Part shown: piece by piece, positions 1 to 10,589 of the stretch | Layout of the letters: each line of letters starts with the position of its first letter | Numbering within the stretch: the first letter of the stretch is position 1 | Notes under the pieces: generated by a model | The model's database searches: none | What the model was told of the DNA's origin: nothing | Seen by the model: only the letters and a program-made list of their open reading frames with translations | DNA from: Tragulus kanchil | Lineage: Eukaryota; Chordata; Mammalia; Artiodactyla; Tragulidae | DNA length: 64,000 bases | NCBI GenBank assembly: GCA_022376925.1 | Contig: JAIOJX010000004.1 | Coordinates: 178,465,501 to 178,529,500, forward strand | Direction: 5' to 3' | Position numbers and translations under genes: made by a program

Positions 1-168
1 GATTGGCGCTTCCTTCAGCTTCCACGTCAGTGCTTCCACTGAATACTCAGGGTTGATTTCCTTCAGGGTGGACTGGTTTGATCTCCTTGCTGCTCAAGGA
101 CCTCTCAGGCACCACAATCGGAAGACCCCAGTTCTTCAGCACTCAGCCTTCTTTACGGTCCAGCTCTC
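1..168 (-). mobile_element. BovB LINE 3' fragment
   Basis: Antisense match, by memory, to the BovB 3' region (TTGATTTCCTTCAGGGTGGA, GATCTCCTTGCTGCTCAAGG). Diverged, and cut by the window edge. Confidence 0.75.
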
Positions 169-424
169 CCCTTCCCCTCACCCCCACTCCTCTCCTGGGC
201 TGCTCCTCTGCCAGGGCCCCAACTCTACAAGCCCCTCCCGCACCACCCACCCCCAGCTCCCAAAAGGGGACTGAGGTCCTCCCGGTACGGAGTGAGCCAG
301 GGCCCCACGTGGAACCTGGGGGCACGAGGACTGGGAAGGCCTGGGCCGGAGCTGCAGTGGCAGAGGGAGGAAGCAAAGGTGAAAATGAATAGCCACACAC
401 GGAGTTCTGCAAACCAGATGTTGC

Positions 425-545
425 CTTCCCCATGTTGTGGTGAGGAAATTAAGCTCAGAGAGGTTAAGGAACTTCCCAAGAGCACACAGCCAAGTATAGG
501 TCAGAGGCTAGATTTCAACACGAGTCTACTTGATTCCAGAGAAGT
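425..545 (-). mobile_element. MIR fragment
   Basis: Antisense MIR core: GAGAGGTTAAGGAACTTCCC and AGCACACAGCCAAGTATAGG. Confidence 0.7.
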
Positions 546-614
546 GTTCTTGCAGCCTCGTGACGCTGCACTTCCTGTCAGAGAAGGGCAAAGAGGAAGA
601 ACCCAGAGCTGAGG

Positions 615-625
615 GTGTGTGTGTG

Positions 626-656
<31 letters not shown>
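615..656. repeat. (GT)n microsatellite
   Basis: Alternating GT for about 40 bases, interrupted once by TTTCT. Confidence 0.9.
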
Positions 657-806
657 CCAGGGCAGGGGTGGGAGCCGTTGAGGACAGTAGAGACAAGACG
701 ATCCTATCTACTAGAAACAGACAGCTGCAGAGGAACAGAATCATGAAACGCAATTGCCAGCGTAAACCTCAAGGACAGACCTTTGAAAACTTTTCAAGGT
801 TTTCTT

Positions 807-1147
807 TTCTTTTTTTTTTTTTTTTTAAAGATTTATTTATTGATTTATTTTGGGCGGGGGTCGGGTTGGGGAGGGAGGGGAGCGGGCGGGCCACTTCTAT
901 TGGTCCTTCATTTCTTTATTTTCATCTGTCTTTGTTCTTTGGCTCCTGTGGGTCTCCCATCGCGGTGGCGTCTGTTGTCGCAGAGCGCCGGCTCTGGGCA
1001 CATGTGCCCCAGAGCTCCGGCTCGGTGATTGGACACATCAGTCCAGCCGCTCCGCGGCACATGGGATCTTCCCAGGCCAGGGATCGAACCGGCGCCCCTT
1101 GCACTGGAAGGCGGTGTCCTTACCCACTGGACCACCAGGGGAAGCCC
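807..1147 (-). mobile_element. tRNA-derived ruminant SINE, full length
   Basis: Antisense element ending ACCACCAGGGGAAGCCC with a tRNA-like head (B-box GGTTCGATCCC on the minus strand) and a T-run representing its A-tail. Flanked by a 13-base target-site duplication TCAAGGTTTTCTT (794-806 and 1148-1160). Confidence 0.9.
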
Positions 1148-1160
1148 TCAAGGTTTTCTT

Positions 1161-1633
1161 GATGAGCGTTTTCTATCCAGTGGATGGCATAATGTTGGGA
1201 CAAAGCCAGGGACAGCAAAACAGAGCCAATTAAGTGAGCCCCACCTCCAAATGCTTCCCCAGAATCCTCTCCGTCAGCCCCGCAGGGCCCTAGGGCCCCG
1301 AGGAATGGCGTGAAAGGCCAGTGTCCAGTCACAGTGTCCACACCCGACCCCCGTCCACAGCTGCACATCACAGTGTCTGCTGTCCGGCTCTGGAGCCCAG
1401 GTCTGTTGGCATGTGGCTCCTTCTGTGGCTCTGGAATTGCTAATGATGGAAACTTCAGCAGAGCAAGGAGGACTCCTGATGGCAGTCAGTGCGGCAGACA
1501 TCAGATGCAGCGAGCCCCGTCACAGCGCGCCGTCCGCACGGTCTTCTGTCCAGACCAGAAGAGAGCACCTTCCAGCGTTTGGGTTCATGATCCCTCCCGA
1601 TTCCTGGATACTGTGAAAGACAGGCACGTGCAG
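1161..1633. other. Intergenic, no gene seen
   Basis: Between two SINEs. No repeat or coding segment recognised in either strand. Confidence 0.6.
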
Positions 1634-1765
1634 TGTGCTCATTTGGGTCCGATTCTTCGCGACCCCGTGAACCGTGTAGCACGCCAGGCTTCTCGATCCA
1701 TGGAATTTTCCAGGCGAAAATACTGGAGTAGGTTGCTGTTTCCTCCTCTGCGACGAAGGCTTATT
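1634..1765 (-). mobile_element. Bov-A-like SINE fragment, diverged
   Basis: Antisense similarity to Bov-A: GACCCCGTGAACCGTGTAGC and CTGGAGTAGGTTGCTGTTTC. Many substitutions. Confidence 0.65.
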
Positions 1766-2774
1766 AATATTGTAATGACAACAACAATAATAGTGAGTAG
1801 TTTACATTCGTATTTCCCACGAGGAATTTACATCTGCCGAGAATTTAATGTTTAACAAAGTACGCCTCATACAATTCCTCTCTCCGTCCTGACAACAGCC
1901 TAGTGCGGAGGGCGGGGAAGACGCCGTGGAATCAGATAGGCCTGGCCTGGCCTCCCCAGCACAGGGCTGCACTGCACCTCCCGCCCCCCTGGAGGTGAGG
2001 TGTGGCCGTGTCACTGACGCCTTTGCACAGCAGAGTCCCCCGCCGGCATGGATCGATCGGTCCAGACGGATGGAACCTCGCAGCACCTCACCACACGGAT
2101 GTCGAATACAGCCTCTGTGCACAGGGCCTGATCTGAGTCTCAGAGTTTGCGGTGAAGTAGAAAAGGCTAGTTTTCTCGCCATGCCAGGCAAAGGAGGACA
2201 CAGAGGGCTCCCACCTCTCAAAACCGAGTGTCTCAAGCTGGGAGGACTGAGAGAGGAGTCCTTAGCGATGATTCGAGGTGGGGCTGCGGCTGAGGGTGAG
2301 GGCGTGTGCGGGGTCAGCAAAGACCCAGGGCCACCAACGTCCATCAATCAATAAATCTTAAAACAAAACCCTCAATGATGTTGCCATGCGTATCTCTTGA
2401 GGTGGCACCAGGACCCTGCCCCAAGCCTGCACCTCTGCTTCTTGGCTGTGCCCCCTTTGTCTCTGCAGCCCCGCCCTTCCCTGGAGAGCCACCGTGCAGA
2501 TCCCCCTTTGGGACGTAGGGAAGTCCCTGGTGGCCGAAGGCTAGTCCCTACAAACAAGAAACAGTGGAGGGAGAGTGGGGGACAGAAAGGCTTCCGGGCC
2601 CAGGATGAGCACATGCTCCTGCTTGGTTACTGTACAAACTGGTGCAGACAGTAGTCCCATTTCCGAAATAAGCAAATGAAGATGTGCTTCCCTAAGGCCT
2701 CCTAGGTATCAGCCTACGATGGGTCCCCAGGCTCCTGTTCCTTCACTGCCATCAGGGAGGGCAGCTGAATCCAG

Positions 2775-2905
2775 CTCGACTTGAGTGTTAGAACAGATGA
2801 CCTTGGGCAAGCTTAGCCTCTGTCTGTGTGTGCAGCATTGCTCATCTGGGAAATAGAAATGCTGAAGGCAGGGTGGTTGGGAGAACGTAATCAGACATGG
2901 GCTGC
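2775..2905 (+). mobile_element. MIR fragment, copy 1
   Basis: GATGACCTTGGGCAAGCTTA followed by CTCATCTGGGAAATAGAAAT. Copy at 3901-4031. Confidence 0.65.
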
Positions 2906-3900
2906 ACCGGGTGCTTGGCAGCCGTGCACCCTGGCCCTGTGCCTCCTGCTCCCCCGCAGGGTATCTCCTGGGTGGCGGTTGAAGTTGACTTAGGCCCCCC
3001 AGACACCCTCCTTGAATCGCTGCTCCTTCTGCCTTCAGCTGAGTAGCGTTTTACTCCCACTGGGCTCAGAATCCGGCCTCCCCAGCACAGGGCTGCACTG
3101 CACCTCCCGCCCCCCTGGAGGTGAGGTGTGGCCGTGTCACTGACGCCTTTGCACAGCAGAGTCCCCCGCCGGCATGGATCGATCGGTCCAGACGGATGGA
3201 ACCTCGCAGCACCTCACCACACGGATGTCGAATACAGCCTCTGTGCACAGGGCCTGATCTGAGTCTCAGAGTTTGCGGTGAAGTAGAAAAGGCTAGTTTT
3301 CTCGCCATGCCAGGCAAAGGAGGACACAGAGGGCTCCCACCTCTCAAAACCGAGTGTCTCAAGCTGGGAGGACTGAGAGAGGAGTCCTTAGCGATGATTC
3401 GAGGTGGGGCTGCGGCTGAGGGTGAGGGCGTGTGCGGGGTCAGCAAAGACCCAGGGCCACCAACGTCCATCAATCAATAAATCTTAAAACAAAACCCTCA
3501 ATGATGTTGCCATGCGTATCTCTTGAGGTGGCACCAGGACCCTGCCCCAAGCCTGCACCTCTGCTTCTTGGCTGTGCCCCCTTTGTCTCTGCAGCCCCGC
3601 CCTTCCCTGGAGAGCCACCGTGCAGATCCCCCTTTGGGACGTAGGGAAGTCCCTGGTGGCCGAAGGCTAGTCCCTACAAACAAGAAACAGTGGAGGGAGA
3701 GTGGGGGACAGAAAGGCTTCCGGGCCCAGGATGAGCACATGCTCCTGCTTGGTTACTGTACAAACTGGTGCAGACAGTAGTCCCATTTCCGAAATAAGCA
3801 AATGAAGATGTGCTTCCCTAAGGCCTCCTAGGTATCAGCCTACGATGGGTCCCCAGGCTCCTGTTCCTTCACTGCCATCAGGGAGGGCAGCTGAATCCAG

Positions 3901-4031
3901 CTCGACTTGAGTGTTAGAACAGATGACCTTGGGCAAGCTTAGCCTCTGTCTGTGTGTGCAGCATTGCTCATCTGGGAAATAGAAATGCTGAAGGCAGGGT
4001 GGTTGGGAGAACGTAATCAGACATGGGCTGC
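3901..4031 (+). mobile_element. MIR fragment, copy 2
   Basis: Duplicate of 2775-2905 from pair 1. Confidence 0.65.
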
Positions 4032-4596
4032 ACCGGGTGCTTGGCAGCCGTGCACCCTGGCCCTGTGCCTCCTGCTCCCCCGCAGGGTATCTCCTGGGTG
4101 GCGGTTGAAGTTGACTTAGGCCCCCCAGACACCCTCCTTGAATCGCTGCTCCTTCTGCCTTCAGCTGAGTAGCGTTTTTACTCCCATCTGGGCTCAGAAT
4201 CCGGAAGGTGTCTCCTTTGTGTCCAGTGTGAACAGTTTTCGTTCTGAAACGTATTGTTGTCCGGGAACAAAGTGTGAGGCAGGGCTGAGCTGCTCCTGAG
4301 AATAGAAACCGTGGAAGGCGTCTGAGAACAGGGGCACCTCTGAGCGGCGCCCGGTGTCAGCAGGAAGGACCCTGGGATTAATTTTTAAATTGGCTATTAT
4401 CATGCGTTTAGGCAGTGGACTGACGTTTCACTTGGTTTTGACCTTTCAAAATGTTACAAGCAATATCAGCCTTTCTCCAGTGTGAGGGACACTGGCCCAG
4501 AGACTATAAAAACCACAGCCTCGTGGACTGGCAACCTTCCTTTTCAAGTTTTCTCTCACCTCCCTTTATTTTACTTGTCATCTGTACAAAGAAAAT

Positions 4597-4625
4597 ACAC
4601 ACACACACACACATACACACACACC
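4597..4625. repeat. (CA)n microsatellite, copy 1
   Basis: Alternating CA with a single TA interruption. Repeated at 5757-5785 by duplication pair 2 with the same length. Confidence 0.9.
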
Positions 4626-4692
4626 CTTTGTTTTCTGGAAATGAGGTGCATGTTTTCACCTCTTCATTTCCATTCCTCAAACGGCTGTCACA

Positions 4693-5100
4693 CCTTTTTT
4701 TGGTGATAAAATATACAGAACATAAAACTTACCGTGATAGCTGTTTTTAAGGGTTGAGTTCAGGGGGTTAAGTACATTCACATGGTTGTGTAGCCTTCTC
4801 CCACCATCTCCTGAACTTTCTCATCCTCCCAAACGGAAACTCTTCCCAAACTCCAACACCGATTCTCCCCACCCCTCCCCCAGCCCCTGACACCCACCCT
4901 TCCGCTTTCTGTCTCTGTGAACTTGACTCCTACGGGTACCACGTCTGAGTGGAATCAAGTAAGCGTCGTCCTTCTATGACTGGCGTATTTCACTCAGCAG
5001 GCTGTCTTCAAGGTTCTTCCATGTTGTAGCATGTGCCAGCATTTCCTCCCTTTTTAAGGCTGAACAGTATTCCATTCATGGATAGACCGCACAGTTTTTA
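4693..5100 (+). mobile_element. L1 3' end, old, copy 1
   Basis: Matches the remembered mammalian L1 3' region: AAGTACATTCACATGGTTGT, TTCACTCAGCAGGCTGTC, CATGTTGTAGCATGTGCCAG. Duplicated at 5853-6262. Confidence 0.75.
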
Positions 5101-5756
5101 AATAGGAAAAGATCCTTGATGGTTTGTAGGTACACCCAGTTTCTCAGTGTGGAAAGGGTTGTTTTATGTCCAGCCGTGTTTAGAGATGAACGTAATTGAT
5201 CCATCTCAGCCGTGCACCCTGGCCCTGTGCCTCCTGCCCCCGCAGGGTATCTCCTGGGTGGCGGTTGAAGTTGACTTAGGCCCCCCAGACACCCTCCTTG
5301 AATCGCTGCTCCTTCTGCCTTCAGCTGAGTAGCGTTTTTACTCCCATCTGGGCTCAGAATCCGGAAGGTGTCTCCTTTGTGTCCAGTGTGAACAGTTTTC
5401 GTTCTGAAACGTATTGTTGTCCGGGAACAAAGTGTGAGGCAGGGCTGAGCTGCTCCTGAGAATAGAAACCGTGGAAGGCGTCTGAGAACAGGGGCACCTC
5501 TGAGCGGCGCCCGGTGTCAGCAGGAAGGACCCTGGGATTAATTTTTAAATTGGCTATTATCATGCGTTTAGGCAGTGGACTGACGTTTCACTTGGTTTTG
5601 ACCTTTCAAAATGTTACAAGCAATATCAGCCTTTCTCCAGTGTGAGGGACACTGGCCCAGAGACTATAAAAACCACAGCCTCGTGGACTGGCAACCTTCC
5701 TTTTCAAGTTTTCTCTCACCTCCCTTTATTTTACTTGTCATCTGTACAAAGAAAAT

Positions 5757-5785
5757 ACACACACACACACACATACACACACACC
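5757..5785. repeat. (CA)n microsatellite, copy 2
   Basis: Same length and interruption as the copy at 4597-4625. Microsatellites mutate quickly, so identity argues that the two units are not old separate duplicates. Confidence 0.9.
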
Positions 5786-5852
5786 CTTTGTTTTCTGGAA
5801 ATGAGGTGCATGTTTTCACCTCTTCATTTCCATTCCTCAAACGGCTGTCACA

Positions 5853-6262
5853 CCTTTTTTTGGTGATAAAATATACAGAACATAAAACTTACCGTGATAG
5901 CTGTTTTTAAGGGTTGAGTTCAGCGGCGTTAAGTACATTCACATGGTTGTGTAGCCTTCTCCCACCATCTCCTGAACTTTCTCATCCTCCCAAACGGAAA
6001 CTCTTCCCAAACTCCAACACCGATTCTCCCCCACCCCCTCCCCCCAGCCCCTGACACCCACCCTTCCGCTTTCTGTCTCTGTGAACTTGACTCCTACGGG
6101 TACCACGTCTGAGTGGAATCAAGTAAGCGTCGTCCTTCTATGACTGGCGTATTTCACTCAGCAGGCTGTCTTCAAGGTTCTTCCATGTTGTAGCATGTGC
6201 CAGCATTTCCTCCCTTTTTAAGGCTGAACAGTATTCCATTCATGGATAGACCGCACAGTTTT
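5853..6262 (+). mobile_element. L1 3' end, old, copy 2
   Basis: Second copy of 4693-5100 from pair 2, with slightly longer C-runs. Confidence 0.75.
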
Positions 6263-6392
6263 TAAATAGGAAAAGATCCTTGATGGTTTGTAGGTACACC
6301 CAGTTTCTCAGTGTGGAAAGGGTTGTCTCCATACCTCATGTCATCTGATCTCTCCGCCGTGTTTAGAGATGAACGTAATTGATCCATCTCAG

Positions 6393-8789
6393 ACATGAGG
6401 GCCCGAGTCTTGGAGAAGCTCAGGCGCTGACCCAGGCCACCACGCTCACGAGTGGACACCAGCGCCTTGGACCCACGGCCCCCTCCTGCCTGCACCCATG
6501 ACACTCTGGTCTCAGCTGTTAAAAGCAGCACTTATTCTTTGTTGGGGCTGGTGTTCACGCTCCCTTTCTATTTCACTTCTCACATGTACGCATTAACCAG
6601 ATGTTCCAGCAGGGGTTCGGACAAGGTCCGGGCGGTCACAGACTCTCGTCTCAAAAAACCTTTGAGAAAGAAGAAGGAAAATAAAATCCCCACCCCAATC
6701 CCAGTGCCCCTGCTGTGATCCGCCGAGTGGAACTCCTCGTCTTTTTATAGGAGAAGATCATGAAGATCCTGGGGAAACACAGCAAGAGGAAATCTCTTCT
6801 TTGTGTTTAAAAGCACGCAGGTGAGACTGGGGCAAGGCTGGGGCAGAGCTGCACCAGGCCAGGCCGGGGAAGCCGGGGCGGTGGCGGCAGCTGCTACTGG
6901 CCGCACCCCCGGGGCATCAGGTCCTCGGCCGGCGCCTTTGGTCCGGAGTCTGACAGCGACCCACGGCGGGGAGCACCTGCACCTGCGGCGGAGGCAGTCA
7001 CGCAGGCAGGGAGCGGGTCCGGTAAGCAGAGCCAGAAAGTCCGCATCCTCCTCCACCGCGTCCTTGGCTCCACCTCTGCCAGACTGAAGAAAGCAAGGTG
7101 AGACCTCAAGTCCAGCTTCAGGGTAGGGGACCCATGACAAAGCTCAGCCTGGGGCTCCTGCCACACGGCTGCCACCATGGCAGGGCCTGGGGACCCTCCT
7201 CAGAGGCAGCATGCCAAATGCCGCCCCCCGCCCCCCCCGCACCCTCCCTGGACCACCGTCAGGCAGGGAGGTGTTGGCGGTGCTCTCAGTGCCGAGGTAT
7301 TTCTTCATTTATTTTCAATAAATTGTGGATACGTCCTGACTGTCTCTGCCAAGGGCTGGGCTCAAGGCTAGACACCAAGACGAAGGTGACCTTGTCTGTG
7401 ACCTTGAGGGACAGACTAGAGATAGCCTCCACCCTGTTCCCATACAATGAAGAGCTTTAGAGGCAGACGGGCCTCTAAAGCCGGGTGAGGGGCAAATTCT
7501 CCCCGGGAGAGGAAAGTGCGGCACAGAAATGAGGTTGCTGAGCCAGATCTTGGAGGCTGAGCCCACCGGGTGGGGCAGGTTCCCTCAGGCCTCAGAGGGC
7601 CCAGGTGGTGAGTGGAAAGTCCGTGGGGAAGGGCCGAGTGAGGTACGCGACAGGAGACGTTCCGGGGAGCAGACGAGTGCACCGTCCAAAAGACCCCTAA
7701 GACGAGGTCCCCGGGAGTCTGGACTTGATCTTGCAGGGGTTCGGGAGCCGGGAGCTGTCTGTGTTGGGGCGTCAGGCCTGTGATGGGCAGACACCGGGGA
7801 GAGGCAGGGAAGGAGTGGAAACCCAGCCCCCTTCTTCCCCAGGGCAGGCCGGGCGCAGGGAGGGAAGACAGTCACGTCCGGAGCAGGCGTGTCCTCGGAG
7901 GCTTCAGGCCCTCAGAAGAGCGTGTCTGTTAATAGCCACACGCATGTCTGGGCTGAAGAGGCTCCTGCACCCGCACACCGAGGGCTGACCTGTCGGATGC
8001 CACCCGCAGCGGCACCGTGGGGAACCGAGACCTTCAAATGAGGCCCGAAGGCCTGAGTGGCGGGCCCAGCCTTCCACGGGAGCTTCGGAGGTGTCATGAG
8101 GGCTGGGCGGCCATTCCCCACCCCCGACCCTCCGGTGGAGCAGCCAGAGCTGCCCCGAGAGGCTCCCTCCTCTGAAATGAGGTCTTTCCTTTCCTTTAGA
8201 GGTGCCATTCTCCTTGGCTGCTCTCATTAGCTGTGACGGTCGGCACGTCCCTTAAGCGCCTGAGCCTCAGCTTCTATAAGGAACTGACCGCTTTCCTTAA
8301 CAGTAAGACCTCCATCCTCCAAGGCTGGCAGCAAAGGGGCACTTCCAGGGTGGGCAGCCCTCCACGGTTCATTGCTCCCTACTGCCGGCCTGGTGAACAG
8401 GCCCCCGCCTCTCCTGTGCTCTGCTGGGAGGTGGACACTGCCCTTGAGCCCACAGACTGGAGCTGGGGGACAGCAGAAAAGCCAGTGTGACTATGCGGAG
8501 ACAGTGAATGGACACACTGGAGCCCAGCCTGTGGGTTCAGAGGCCCTGGCCTGCGTGAACAAGTTCCAGAGGAAAAGAGCTCCCCCCTCCCTCAGGGGCG
8601 ATCCCGAGCCGACACCTTCTGGCACCGAAGTCCCATCACGGCTGTCTCTTTTCGCGTCTGGATACAGTGACTTCACATGGGTAGACTGAAACCAGCCCTG
8701 GTGGAATTATTTATGCCATGGAAACTAGCCAGCACTGCACAGCAGGGCTTTCTTCTTCTCCAAAGAGATGGTGCTTAAACATTTATTAG
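6393..8789. other. Intergenic, no gene seen
   Basis: Unique-looking, moderately GC-rich, with no 1.1 kb duplication. A weak MIR-like stretch lies near 8225-8310. Short open frames here have no recognisable protein content; one at 7177 has a good Kozak context but encodes a Pro-rich peptide that resembles nothing I know. Confidence 0.55.
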
Positions 8790-9039
8790 AACACCACTGT
8801 TAGTTCCAAGCACCCACCCTGTGACCCAGAAATTCCACCTCTTGGTGAAAAATAAGAGAAAAGAAACCATCCATCCATCCAAAGACAGGGGCAAGAATGT
8901 TTTAGCTGTCACATTCATAATAAAGCTGCATTCATAAATAGAGTAGAAATGGGCCAATGCCCTCTGGGAGGAGAATGGGTAAACTGAGTCACACTTGTAT
9001 AGTGAATACACCTCAGAGAGAAAAAGAGATGGGCGTCTG
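8790..9039 (+). mobile_element. L1 3' fragment
   Basis: CCAGAAATTCCACCTCTTGG, TTCATAATAAAGCTGCATTC and GAATGGGTAAACTGAG resemble the end of L1 ORF2 and the start of its 3' UTR. Directly followed by BovB. Confidence 0.65.
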
Positions 9040-9460
9040 ACACATGACACAGCATCTGGCTCCATCACTTCATGGCAAATAGAAAGGGGAAAAAAATGGA
9101 AACAGCAACAGACTTTATTTTCTTGGGCTCCAAAATCACTGCGGACAGTGACTGCAGCCATAAAATTAAAAGAGGCTTGCTCCTTGGAAGAAAAGCTATG
9201 ACAAGCCTAGAGAGCGTATTAAAAAGCAGAGACATCATTATGCCAACAAAGGTCCATATAGTCAAAGCTATGGGTTTTCCAGGAGTCAAGCGCAAATGTG
9301 AGAGTTGGACCATAAAGAAGGCTGGGCGCCGAGGAATTGATGCTTTTGAACTGTGGTGCTGGACTTCTCCAGCACCCATTCTCCTCTTGAGAGTCTTTCG
9401 GACAGACAGCAAGGAGATCAAACCAGTCAATCCTAAAGGAAATCAAGTCTGGATATTCCC
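9040..9460 (+). mobile_element. BovB LINE 3' fragment, sense
   Basis: Sense BovB sequence with recognisable blocks such as AGCTATGACAAGCCTAGAGA and ATCATTATGCCAACAAAGGT. Not coding for reverse transcriptase here; only the 3' part of the element is present. Confidence 0.8.
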
Positions 9461-9465
9461 TGGAA

Positions 9466-9692
9466 GGACTGCTGCCATCCAACCGTCTCATCCTCTGTCA
9501 CCCCATTCTCCCCTTGCTCTCAGTCTTTCACTGAGAGGATCTTTTCCAAAGAGTCAGCTCTTCTCACCTGGTGGCCAAATTACTGGAACTTCAGCTTTAG
9601 CATCAGTCCTTCCAATGAATAGTCAGCATTGATTTCCTTTAGGACTGACTGGTTAGATCTCCTTGCAGTTCAAGCTGTGGTGTGAGATTTGT
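9466..9692 (-). mobile_element. BovB LINE 3' fragment, antisense
   Basis: Antisense BovB blocks (TTCAGCTTTAGCATCAGTCC, CCTTTAGGACTGACTGGTTA). It abuts the sense fragment ending near 9460, so about 60 bases form an inverted repeat (about 9411-9470 against 9600-9670). Confidence 0.75.
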
Positions 9693-10134
9693 GCACTTTG
9701 CGTATTCCATGCCTGGCAGGTGTGTGTGTCTGTGGGTGTGTCCTCCTCCTTGCCAGCTCCCAGGGCATCTCAACCCTCATTTCTCAGGAGCTCAGACCTT
9801 CCTTAAAGTGCAGATTCAAGAAAGATCATCTCCTACGTTCTGATTTTCTGTAACACCCCACCTGAGCTCACCCAGTAAGGATGTCCCAAAGCCAGGATCC
9901 AAGGCTATTTCTCCCAACCAGGAGTTTGGATGCTCTGGGAAAGGTTGGCCTGGGGAAACAGTGGCATTCTGGACCGCCTGGTCTGGAGGAAGCCTGGGGT
10001 GAAGCATCCAGACCACAGACTTGGGGCTTCAGTGTTGTCTGAGTTCATCGCTGGGGACTCAGGAGAGAAAGAAGTCAAGCCTTGGGAGGAACTGGAGACA
10101 CAGCTGAGCTAGGTGTGGCTCAGACATGTGCCCA

Positions 10135-10330
10135 GCAGCTGGCCAGGCCACTGGCTGCGTGATTCCTTCAGCAAGCCTTCCAGACTCTCTGAGCCCCCAT
10201 TGCCTCATCTGTAAAATGGGGGTGAAGACGTCACAGGCCTCTCACTGGGATGGCCAGAAGTAAAGTGGATAAAACCAGGCAGAGTTTCAGGATGTATGGA
10301 AACACTGTAGGTGGTCAAGGAACATTAGTT
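10135..10330 (+). mobile_element. MIR fragment
   Basis: CATTGCCTCATCTGTAAAAT and GGTGGTCAAGGAACATTAG, sense MIR. Confidence 0.7.
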
Positions 10331-10366
10331 GAACTTGTTAAATTACCCCCACCAAACACATGCACG

Positions 10367-10581
10367 CATGCTAAGTAGCTTCAGTTGTGTCCGACTCTGT
10401 GACGTATGGCCTGTAGCCCGCCAGGCTCCTCTGTCCGTGGGATTCTCCAGGCAAGAACACTGGAGTGCGTTGCCATATCCTCCTCCAGAGGATCTTCCCA
10501 ACCCAAGGATCAAACCCACATCTCTTCAGTCTCCTGCATTGGCGGGCAGATTCTTTACCACTAGCACCACCTGGGAAGCCC
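10367..10581 (-). mobile_element. Bov-tA SINE
   Basis: Antisense Bov-tA with GGATTCTCCAGGCAAGAACA in the body and ACCACCTGGGAAGCCC at the right end. Confidence 0.85.
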
Positions 10582-10589
10582 AGATAAAC

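Larger units (their letters stand above)
1949..4202. repeat. Tandem duplication pair 1
   Basis: Unit A 1949-3074 is followed directly by unit B 3075-4202 (offset 1126). Intergenic; it contains a MIR. Near the right end of A a T-run and one further base are shorter than in B. The last 150 bases of B also start pair 2. Confidence 0.95.
4045..6392. repeat. Tandem duplication pair 2
   Basis: Unit A 4045-5206, unit B 5207-6392 (offset 1160-1186). It carries an L1 3' end and a CA repeat. A C-run differs at the left end of B. Close to the right end of A, C-runs are shortened and about 25 bases present in B are missing. Confidence 0.95.

Noticed and set aside
7177..7371. Small open frame with a strong Kozak context (GCCACCATGG)
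   Set aside because: Only 64 codons, Pro-rich, with no recognisable product and no neighbouring exon or promoter evidence.
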